14,045 bases of DNA from DATEOR01 sp046734455 (GTDB taxonomy: Bacteria > Actinomycetota > Thermoleophilia > Gaiellales > Gaiellaceae), in assembly GCA_046734455.1 (NCBI GenBank), contig JBKPRJ010000081.1, forward strand, positions 1 through 14,045, in the 5' to 3' direction. Positions 1-5,418 of the stretch are shown piece after piece; positions within the stretch are counted from its first letter, which is position 1, and every line of letters starts with the position of its first letter. The notes beneath the pieces were generated by a model. The model made no database searches. It was given only the letters and a program-made list of their open reading frames with translations, and had not been told where the DNA came from. Both the position numbers and the translations under genes were made by a program.

Positions 1-954
1 GGCCTGCGCGAGCACGAGGAGCTCGTGCGCCAGTACTTCGGCACCGTCATCCCCGCGAACGACAACAAGTTCGCGGCACTCAACTCGGCCGTCTGGTCGG
101 GCGGCTCGTTCATCTACGTGCCGCCTGGCGTCAAGATCGAGATGCCGCTTCAGGCCTACTTCCGCATCAACGCGGAGAACATGGGCCAGTTCGAGCGCAC
201 GCTCATCATCGTGGACGAGGGCGCCTACGTGCACTACGTCGAGGGCTGCACGGCGCCGATCTACACGACCGACTCGCTCCACTCTGCGGTCGTCGAGATC
301 ATCGTCAAGCCCGGCGGGCGCTGCCGCTACACGACCATTCAGAACTGGTCGCAGAACGTCTACAACCTCGTCACCAAGCGCGCAGTCGCGTACGAGAACG
401 CGACGATGGAGTGGGTGGACGGGAACCTCGGCTCGAAGCTGACGATGAAGTACCCGGCCATCTGGCTCATGGGCGAGGGCGCGCACGGCGAGGTGCTCTC
501 GATCGCTTTCGCGGGCGAGGGCCAGCACCAGGACGCGGGCGGCAAGGCGGTGCACGTCGCGCCGAACACGTCGTCGGTCATCACGTCGAAGTCGATCTCC
601 AAGAACGGCGGCCGCTCGAGCTACCGCGGCCTGCTCGAGGTCGCCAAGGGTGCGACCGGCGCGAAGTCGAAGGTCGTCTGCGACGCGCTCATCCTCGACG
701 AAGACTCGCGCACCGACACCTACCCGTACATCCGCATCGACGAGAACAACGTCGACGTCGGCCACGAGGCGACGGTGTCGAAGATCGGCGAGGAGCAGCT
801 CTTCTACCTGATGAGCCGCGGCCTCTCCGAGGCCGAGGCGGCCGCGATGATCGTCTCCGGCTTCGTCGAGCCGATCACGAAGGAGCTCCCGCTCGAGTAC
901 GCGGTCGAGATGAACCGGCTGATCCAGCTGCAGATGGAGGGTTCTGTCGGTTGA
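1..954 (+). CDS. sufB: Fe-S cluster assembly scaffold protein SufB (5' end outside window)
   Basis: SufB is the core scaffold subunit of the cytosolic SufBCD complex, on which nascent iron-sulfur clusters are assembled. The reading frame is open from base 1, giving 317 visible codons. SufB is usually about 470 residues, so roughly the first 150 lie off the left edge. Family hallmarks are plain: DNKFAALNSAVWSGG, PLQAYFRIN, FERTLIIVDEG, EGCTAP (Cys codon 247-249) and TIQNWSQNVYNLVTKRA. The Cys at 679-681 (VVCDALILDE) corresponds to the essential Cys405 of E. coli SufB. It is followed by GHEATVSKIGEEQLFY, which holds the conserved late Glu. The TGA stop (952-954) overlaps the TTG start of the next gene, so the two are probably translationally coupled. 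First visible gene of the SUF operon; the identification is secure. Confidence 0.97.
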   Translation, partial: GLREHEELVRQYFGTVIPANDNKFAALNSAVWSGGSFIYVPPGVKIEMPLQAYFRINAENMGQFERTLIIVDEGAYVHYVEGCTAPIYTTDSLHSAVVEIIVKPGGRCRYTTIQNWSQNVYNLVTKRAVAYENATMEWVDGNLGSKLTMKYPAIWLMGEGAHGEVLSIAFAGEGQHQDAGGKAVHVAPNTSSVITSKSISKNGGRSSYRGLLEVAKGATGAKSKVVCDALILDEDSRTDTYPYIRIDENNVDVGHEATVSKIGEEQLFYLMSRGLSEAEAAAMIVSGFVEPITKELPLEYAVEMNRLIQLQMEGSVG

Positions 955-1310
955 TCGAACGCGTTGACTTCATCGGCATCCCATCGCGGGACGCCGAACG
1001 GTCGCGCGCGTTCTATGTCGAGACGCTGGGGCTTCGCCCCGACGACAAGGCGCGCTTCGAGGTGTGGGCCGGCGACACGTGCTTCGGCATCTGGGAGCCC
1101 GAGACGCAGGGCATTCCGTTCGCGCCCCAGAAGAACGCCCATCCCGCGCTGCACGTCGACGACGTCGCGGCGCGACGCGCGGAGCTCGAGGCGAAGGGTG
1201 TCGAGTTCAACGGAGAGCTCCTCGACACCGGGGTCTGCCACATGGCTTTCTTCACGGATCCCGACGGGAACGACCTGATGCTCCATCGGAGGTACGCGCC
1301 GCGTGGCTAG
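951..1310 (+). CDS. VOC-fold (glyoxalase/bleomycin-resistance-like) small protein in the SUF operon
   Basis: This is a 119-residue single-domain protein of the vicinal oxygen chelate superfamily. The N-terminal strand and helix (VDFIGIP, SRAFYVETLGL) and the C-terminal half (HPALHVDDV, then FTDPDGNDLML) follow the usual repeated beta-alpha-beta-beta-beta pattern. The TTG start at 951 is chosen because homology to the family begins there; GGAGG at 936-940 lies 10 nt upstream. It overlaps the sufB stop by 4 nt and the sufD start by 8 nt, so it is built into the operon. Metal-ligand positions look degenerate. Phe7 stands where the first His usually is, and Met110 where the Glu after DPDGN usually is; His64 and His68 remain. 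It may therefore be a binding or regulatory protein rather than a metalloenzyme. The substrate cannot be inferred. It is not a standard SUF component. Confidence 0.85.
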   Translation: MIERVDFIGIPSRDAERSRAFYVETLGLRPDDKARFEVWAGDTCFGIWEPETQGIPFAPQKNAHPALHVDDVAARRAELEAKGVEFNGELLDTGVCHMAFFTDPDGNDLMLHRRYAPRG

Positions 1311-2475
1311 GGTCGAGGCTCTCGAGCGCTACCAGTCGCTGCCGCTCCCGACGACGACGGACGAGCACTGGCGCTTTACGGACCTGCGCGGCTTCGATCC
1401 GGACGCCTACGTCCAAAACGGCCGTGTCAGGGGTCAGACCCCGGTGTCCGAAACGTCCATGCTCGACATCGACGCGGCGGCCATCGCCCATGTCGGGGAG
1501 GGCGGGATCGAGATCGAGCGTGCGCCCGAGGGCGTCGTGTTCGAGCCGCTCGAGGACGATCCCCGGCTCGGCACGCTCGTCGGGGGCGAGGAGAAGTTCG
1601 CGGCGCACAACGCGGCGGAGTGGAAGCACGGGCTCCTCGTCCGCATCCCGCGCGGGGTCGAGCTGGCGAAGCCGCTCTACGTGCGCATCGTCAACTCGCG
1701 CGACGACGGTGCGCTCTTCTGGCGCCTGCTCGTCGTCGCCGAAGAGGGCAGCCGGGCCAGCTTCATCGAGGAGTACGTCTCCGAATCCGCGGAACTGGGC
1801 GGCTACTCGAACGCCGTCACCGAGCTCTTCGTCGAGCAGAGCGCGAAGCTCGAGTACGTCTCGATCCAGAACCTCTCCCAGGAGACGTGGCACTTCGCCT
1901 CGCACCGAGCGCGCGTCGAGCGGGATGCCGAGCTCGACTGGGTTGCCGGCGGCTTCGGCTCGAAGAAGGGCAAGGTGCGGATCGAGAACGATCTCGCCGG
2001 CCAGGGCGCGACCTCGCGCGTGACCGGCGCCTACTTCGCCGACGGCGACCAGCATCTCGACTACGACACGCTGCAGGCGCACCTCGCCCCCTCGACGACC
2101 TCGGACTTCGCCTTCAAGGGCGCGCTCCGTGACCACGCGACCGCGGTCTGGCGCGGGATGATCCGCGTCGCCGAGGACGCGCAGAAGACGAACGCCTACC
2201 AGGAGAATCGCAACCTGCTCCTCTCCGACAAGGCGCACGCCGACTCGATCCCGGGGCTCGAGATCGAGGCGAACGACGTCCGGTGCACGCACGGGGCGAC
2301 GGTCAGCCAGGTCGATCGCGACGAGCTCTTCTACTGCATGGCGCGTGGGCTCTCGCGCGGCGAGGCCGAGCGCCTGATCGTGCGCGGCTTCTACCAGGAG
2401 ATCTTCGACCGGATCGAATTCGCGCCGGTCCGCGACGCGCTCCAGACCGCGCTCGAAGCCCGCATACCGGAGTAG
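1303..2475 (+). CDS. sufD: Fe-S cluster assembly protein SufD
   Basis: SufD is the SufB paralogue that completes the SufBC2D scaffold and is needed for iron entry. The product is 390 residues, full family length. Landmarks are EWKHGLLVRIPRGVELAKPLYVR (about residues 106-128), a repetitive beta-helix core with VSIQNLSQETWHFASHRA, and RCTHGATVSQ with His330, matching the functional His360 of E. coli SufD. The C-terminal helix ELFYCMARGLSRGEAERL resembles the end of SufB. The GTG start lies 9 nt after a strong Shine-Dalgarno CGGAGGT (1287-1293), which sits inside the preceding VOC gene, and the first 8 nt overlap that gene. The N-terminal domain is divergent, as is normal for SufD. The methyltransferase gene begins 3 nt after its stop. 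Confidence 0.96.
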   Translation: MARVEALERYQSLPLPTTTDEHWRFTDLRGFDPDAYVQNGRVRGQTPVSETSMLDIDAAAIAHVGEGGIEIERAPEGVVFEPLEDDPRLGTLVGGEEKFAAHNAAEWKHGLLVRIPRGVELAKPLYVRIVNSRDDGALFWRLLVVAEEGSRASFIEEYVSESAELGGYSNAVTELFVEQSAKLEYVSIQNLSQETWHFASHRARVERDAELDWVAGGFGSKKGKVRIENDLAGQGATSRVTGAYFADGDQHLDYDTLQAHLAPSTTSDFAFKGALRDHATAVWRGMIRVAEDAQKTNAYQENRNLLLSDKAHADSIPGLEIEANDVRCTHGATVSQVDRDELFYCMARGLSRGEAERLIVRGFYQEIFDRIEFAPVRDALQTALEARIPE

Positions 2476-2478
2476 CGG

Positions 2479-3132
2479 ATGGGCGGGTGCTGCACCGTCC
2501 CGCGGGGCTACGAGAAGATGTTCGGCGAGCGCTCTGCGCGGCATGATGCCAAGCGCTACCGCCGCAAGGGTCTCGACGACACCGGGAAGCGCATCGTGAA
2601 CGTTCTCCGCGAGCGTGGGCTCGAGGGGGCGACGGTGCTCGAGATCGGTGGCGGGGTCGGGGCGATCGAGGTCGAGGTACTGCGGGCGGGCGCGGCGCGG
2701 GCGGTCAACGTCGAGCTTTCCCCCTACTACGAGGCGGCCGCACGCGGCTTGTGGCGTGAAGCCGGGATCGCCGAGCAGGCTGAGTACAAGGTGGCGGACA
2801 TCGCGGCTGACGGGGCAGAGGTCGACCCGGCCGACGCGGTGGTCATGCACCGCGTGGTCTGCTGCTACCCGGACGCGGACGGGCTCGTCGGGGCGGCGGC
2901 CGCGAGGGCGCGCCGACTACTCGTCATGAGCTTTCCGCGTGAGCGCGTGTTGATCCGAGCAGGGCTGGCGGCGGTGAACCTCGTCGCCCGCCTGCTCCGC
3001 TGGGAGTACCGAAGCTACGTGCACCCGCCGGAGGAGATCCTTGCGGCCGCCGAACGCCGGGGCCTCCGGCCCGTGTTCGGTCATGAGGGTCGGATCTGGC
3101 AGATCGCCGGACTCGAGCGCCCCGTCGGCTGA
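2479..3132 (+). CDS. Class I SAM-dependent methyltransferase in the SUF operon
   Basis: This 217-residue protein has a Rossmann-type methyltransferase fold. Motif I is VLEIGGGVG (residues 53-61), the acidic residue ending strand 2 is Glu79 (VNVELS), and VADIAA (about 105-110) fits motif II. The region VVMHRVVCCYPD (121-132) resembles the MHRVVCCYPD stretch of a family of actinobacterial methyltransferases I recall as distantly related to Mg-protoporphyrin O-methyltransferase. No sign of chlorophyll synthesis is present here. Two cysteine pairs stand out: Cys4-Cys5 at the N terminus (MGGCC) and Cys128-Cys129. The ATG start follows the sufD stop by 3 nt, with GGAG at 2468-2471 as ribosome binding site. 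The substrate is unknown. Its position between sufD and sufS suggests co-expression with iron-sulfur assembly, but a functional link is inference. Confidence 0.88.
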   Translation: MGGCCTVPRGYEKMFGERSARHDAKRYRRKGLDDTGKRIVNVLRERGLEGATVLEIGGGVGAIEVEVLRAGAARAVNVELSPYYEAAARGLWREAGIAEQAEYKVADIAADGAEVDPADAVVMHRVVCCYPDADGLVGAAAARARRLLVMSFPRERVLIRAGLAAVNLVARLLRWEYRSYVHPPEEILAAAERRGLRPVFGHEGRIWQIAGLERPVG

Positions 3133-3150
3133 GCGCCGGCAGGCCCTCGG

Positions 3151-3162
3151 TACGATAGGTCT
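3151..3162 (+). promoter_or_regulatory. Candidate -10 box for a leaderless sufS transcript
   Basis: The hexamer TACGAT (3151-3156) fits the actinobacterial TANNNT -10 consensus and ends 6 nt before the GTG start of sufS. That would place transcription initiation at or next to the start codon. No Shine-Dalgarno sequence precedes the GTG, which agrees with leaderless translation. No convincing -35 element is seen 16-18 bp upstream. It would be an internal promoter of the SUF operon. Confidence 0.4.
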
Positions 3163-4407
3163 GTGGCCGTAACCACGGAAGCGAGACTCGACGCGCGCAA
3201 GCTGCGCGAGGACTTCCCCATCTTCGAGCAGCTGATCCACGACCAGCCGCTCGCCTATCTCGACACTGCTGCGTCCGCGCAGAAGCCGCGTGCCGTCCTC
3301 GACGCGATGACGCGGTTCTACGAGACGTCCTACGCGAACATTCATCGCGGCGTCTACGACCTAGGCGAGCGCGCGACCGAGGCCTACGAGGGAGCGCGCG
3401 AGAAGGCTCGCGCCTTCGTGAACGCCGAGTCGATGCGCGAGGTCGTTTTCACGCACAACGTCACCGCCGCGATCAACCTGATCGCGTACGGCTGGGGGCT
3501 CGACAACCTCGGACCAGGGGATCTCGTCGTCGCGACCGAGATGGAGCACCACTCCAACTTCGTGCCGTGGCAGTACGTCGCCGGCCGCACCGGAGCCGAC
3601 TTCACCGTCCTGCCCGTGGACGAGAACGGCGAGCTGCAGCTGGATGAGCTCGACGCGCTGGCCACGCGCGGCAACGTCAAGGTGCTCGCGTGCGCGCACG
3701 TATCCAACTCACTCGGCACGGTAAATCCCGTCGAACGGCTCGTCGCCTGGGCGCACGAGTGCGGCGCCATCGCGGTCGTCGACGGGGCGCAAGCCGTTCC
3801 GCACCGGGCGGTGGACGTTCAGGCGGTCGGGGCCGACTTCTACGCGTTCACGGGGCACAAGATGTGCGCACCGACCGGGATCGGCGTCCTCTGGGGGAAG
3901 GCCGAGCATCTCGAGGCGATGTCGCCCTTCGAGCTCGGCGGCCACATGATCCGGAAGGTCACCGTTGAGCGGACGACCTGGAACGAGCTCCCGCACAAGT
4001 TCGAGGCAGGCACCGCGCCGATCGCCGAAGCGGTCGGGCTGGGCGCCGCGATCGACTACCTGGACGGAATCGGTCTCGAAGCGATCGAGCGCCACGAGCG
4101 CGAGCTCCTCGACTATGCGCTGCCCAAGCTCGAGGCGCTCCAAGGCGTCCGCGTCTTCGGGCCGCCGGCCGACCGCCGCGCCGGGATCGTCTCCTTCGAG
4201 GTCGAGGGGGCCCACCCGCACGACGTGGCGCAGGTGCTCGATTGGGAGGGCGTCGCGGTGCGCGCCGGGCACCACTGCAACCAGCCGCTCATGGCCAAGC
4301 TCGGGGTCCCGGCCACCACGCGCGCGAGCTTCTACCTCTACACCGTTCCCGAGGAGATCGATCGGCTCGTTGCGGGTATCGAGAAGGCGCGTAAGGTGTT
4401 CTCATGA
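3163..4407 (+). CDS. sufS: Cysteine desulfurase SufS (class II)
   Basis: SufS is a PLP enzyme that removes sulfur from L-cysteine as a persulfide and hands it to SufU. The product is 414 residues, normal for the family. The N-terminal LREDFPIFEQLIHDQPLAYLD and AASAQKP are typical. VVDGAQAVPHRAVDVQ carries the PLP-contacting Asp and Gln, and the Schiff-base lysine is Lys233 in FTGHKMCAPTGIG. The catalytic cysteine is Cys372 in RAGHHCNQPLM, the loop form typical of SufS rather than IscS. The GTG start at 3163 is chosen because the protein begins at normal length there. It follows a 30-bp gap, the longest in the operon, containing a possible -10 box. The stop overlaps the sufU start as ATGA. Confidence 0.97.
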   Translation: MAVTTEARLDARKLREDFPIFEQLIHDQPLAYLDTAASAQKPRAVLDAMTRFYETSYANIHRGVYDLGERATEAYEGAREKARAFVNAESMREVVFTHNVTAAINLIAYGWGLDNLGPGDLVVATEMEHHSNFVPWQYVAGRTGADFTVLPVDENGELQLDELDALATRGNVKVLACAHVSNSLGTVNPVERLVAWAHECGAIAVVDGAQAVPHRAVDVQAVGADFYAFTGHKMCAPTGIGVLWGKAEHLEAMSPFELGGHMIRKVTVERTTWNELPHKFEAGTAPIAEAVGLGAAIDYLDGIGLEAIERHERELLDYALPKLEALQGVRVFGPPADRRAGIVSFEVEGAHPHDVAQVLDWEGVAVRAGHHCNQPLMAKLGVPATTRASFYLYTVPEEIDRLVAGIEKARKVFS

Positions 4408-4838
4408 GCAACGAGCTCGAGAGCCTGTATCGCGAGGTCATCCTCGACCACTACAAGAACCCGCGCGGCCATGGGGTGATCGAGGGCGCCGACGTCGAGG
4501 CGGAGGGGCAGAACCCGCTCTGCGGCGACGAGGTTTCGATCTTCGTCAGCTTCGACGGCGACAAGATCGAGGACGTGAAGTTCCGCGGCCGCGGCTGCGC
4601 GATCAGCCAGGCGTCGACCTCGATGCTCATGGAGATGGTCAAGGGCCGGACGGCGGACGAGGTTGCGGGCATGTCGAAGGAAGAGCTCCTCGAAGAGGTC
4701 GGCATTCCGCTGACGCCGGTGCGGCTCAAGTGCGCGCTGCTCGGCCTCGGCGTGCTGAAGCTCGCCCTGCACAAGGGCAAGGGCACGCCGCTCCCCGAGG
4801 AGTGGGCGGGCCTGGCCCAGGACCTCGAGCTCAAGTAG
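4404..4838 (+). CDS. sufU: Zinc-dependent sulfurtransferase SufU
   Basis: SufU accepts sulfur from SufS and passes it to the SufBCD scaffold; in Gram-positive bacteria it is a zinc-bound sulfur carrier rather than a scaffold. The product is 144 residues. Expected zinc and sulfur-transfer residues are all present: Cys40 and Asp42 in NPLCGD, Cys65 in RGCAISQAS, and Cys120 in RLKCALLG. The conserved N-terminal segment LYREVILDHYKNPRG is also clear. Residues between Cys65 and Cys120 include the extra segment that separates SufU from IscU. The ATG start overlaps the sufS stop by 4 nt, and AAGG at about 4393 may help ribosome binding. Adjacency to sufS matches the usual pairing of the two proteins. 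Confidence 0.96.
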   Translation: MSNELESLYREVILDHYKNPRGHGVIEGADVEAEGQNPLCGDEVSIFVSFDGDKIEDVKFRGRGCAISQASTSMLMEMVKGRTADEVAGMSKEELLEEVGIPLTPVRLKCALLGLGVLKLALHKGKGTPLPEEWAGLAQDLELK

Positions 4839-4842
4839 GCCC

Positions 4843-5154
4843 GTGGCGGATCTGACCGTCGGCCCGGTCGAGGAGCTGCCGCCCGGGGAGGTGAAGATCG
4901 TCCGCGCGGGCGAGCTCGCGATCGGCGTCTACAACCTGAACGGGGAGTACTACGCGATCGAGGACCGCTGCTCGCACGACGACGGCCCGCTCGCGGAGGG
5001 CGATTTCGACGCCGAGGCGGGCGTCGCCATCTGCCCCCGGCACGGGTCCGAGTTCGACGTGCGGACGGGCCGGCCGCTGAGCCTCCCCGCGTATCTGCCG
5101 GTCGAGACCTTCGAGGTCTTCGTCGAGGACGGCGTCGTGAAGGTCCGCGTCTGA
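4843..5154 (+). CDS. Rieske-type [2Fe-2S] ferredoxin of the SUF operon
   Basis: This is a 103-residue small Rieske protein. The two cluster-binding boxes are complete: Cys43-Ser-His45 (CSHDDGPL) and Cys64-Pro-Arg-His67 (CPRHGSEFD). It resembles non-heme-oxygenase ferredoxin subunits and NirD-like proteins. In many actinobacteria a protein of this type is encoded within the suf cluster, typically beside sufD and sufC; here it is last. The GTG start lies 4 nt after the sufU stop, so it is co-transcribed. It probably moves electrons during cluster assembly or is itself a client, but no experimental role is assumed. No SufT/DUF59 gene follows, unlike many actinobacterial suf operons. Confidence 0.92.
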   Translation: MADLTVGPVEELPPGEVKIVRAGELAIGVYNLNGEYYAIEDRCSHDDGPLAEGDFDAEAGVAICPRHGSEFDVRTGRPLSLPAYLPVETFEVFVEDGVVKVRV

Positions 5155-5183
5155 GCCGCCTTCGTTCGTCCTGAGCGGGTCGC

Positions 5184-5189
5184 TATGAT
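5184..5189 (+). promoter_or_regulatory. -10 box of the RNA unit
   Basis: TATGAT differs from TATAAT at one position. It lies 30 bp after the stop of the Rieske gene in an otherwise G+C-rich gap. A transcript from it would start near 5195-5197, just before the AAAGGAGG element. The sequence 17 bp upstream (TTCGTT, 5161-5166) is a poor -35 match. Confidence 0.5.
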
Positions 5190-5202
5190 CGAACTACCAC
5201 GG

Positions 5203-5216
5203 AAAGGAGGTGGTCC
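5203..5216 (+). promoter_or_regulatory. Extended anti-SD complement (AAAGGAGGTGGTCC)
   Basis: This 14-mer matches AAAGGAGGTGATCC, the full complement of the conserved 16S rRNA 3' end, at 13 of 14 positions. The single A-to-G change still pairs as G-U. It is much longer than any other ribosome binding site in the window, where most genes lack one. It could drive translation of the small frame at 5221, or act in its own right by binding 30S subunits. Confidence 0.6.
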
Positions 5217-5220
5217 GATC

Positions 5221-5262
5221 TTGAATAGCGACTGTTCGGGCAGTGGAGGTAATCGCAGGTAG
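5221..5262 (+). CDS. Possible 13-codon leader peptide inside the RNA unit
   Basis: A TTG codon stands 10 nt after the AGGAGG core and opens a frame encoding MNSDCSGSGGNRR, ended by TAG. The placement is right for translation, and the peptide would overlap the 5' strands of helices P1 and P2, so ribosomes reading it could alter the fold. The alternative is chance: the sequence is short, starts with TTG, and its bases also satisfy RNA pairing. It resembles no peptide I know. Confidence 0.3.
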   Translation: MNSDCSGSGGNRR

Positions 5263-5358
5263 GGGCGTGTCCCCAGGACCTACGGGGAATCGCCTAGCCA
5301 GCGTGGGGGACCGAGAAACACCCAGCGCCCCTGCCTAATCCAGGCGATCTACTGTCTT

Positions 5359-5390
5359 CCAGGGCGGCCTCCGGGCCGCCCTGGTTGCTT
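5359..5390 (+). terminator. Intrinsic terminator of the RNA unit
   Basis: CCAGGGCGGCC and GGCCGCCCTGG form a perfect 11-bp stem (5359-5369 with 5374-5384) around a TCCG tetraloop, followed by TTGCTT. The T-tract is short, as is common in high-G+C actinobacteria. It ends the RNA unit and would stop read-through from the SUF operon. Confidence 0.85.
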
Positions 5391-5412
5391 AATCCGGTGT
5401 GCCGAATATGTT
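5385..5412 (+). promoter_or_regulatory. Candidate promoter of the RTX protein gene, leaderless
   Basis: TTGCTT (5385-5390) and TATGTT (5407-5412) are separated by 16 bp and resemble -35 and -10 boxes. The -10 ends 6 nt before the GTG at 5419, so the transcript would begin at the start codon, and no Shine-Dalgarno sequence is present. The -35 box is also the T-tail of the preceding terminator. Confidence 0.45.
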
Positions 5413-5418
5413 CAGTCC

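Larger units (their letters stand above)
5195..5390 (+). ncRNA. Candidate structured non-coding RNA, about 195 nt, own promoter and terminator
   Basis: The region has no convincing long reading frame but is bounded by a good -10 box and a perfect terminator hairpin. Hand folding gives these helices: P1 5239-5246 with 5349-5356 (8 bp, two G-U); P2 5257-5267 with 5326-5336 (11 bp, one G-U); P3 5270-5274 with 5284-5288; P4 5304-5307 with 5321-5324. In addition, 5289-5295 pairs with 5342-5348 (7 Watson-Crick pairs) and crosses P2, making a pseudoknot. A 14-nt near-complement of the 16S rRNA 3' end lies at the 5' end. Length, pseudoknot and actinobacterial setting recall the raiA RNA class of Firmicutes and Actinobacteria; that match is from memory and unverified. 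It is not tmRNA, RNase P or SRP RNA as far as I can see. Confidence 0.72.

Noticed and set aside
1252..2850. 532-codon open frame on the minus strand across sufD
   Set aside because: It is antisense to the well-supported sufD and methyltransferase genes, has low-complexity Arg/Asp/Val-rich composition and no recognisable motif. Such shadows are expected in high-G+C DNA.
5200..5240. Fragment of 16S rRNA or tmRNA suggested by the AAAGGAGGTGGTCC match
   Set aside because: On the minus strand, the bases preceding the anti-SD-like motif do not match the 16S helix 45 region, and no tRNA-like domain or CCA end is present.
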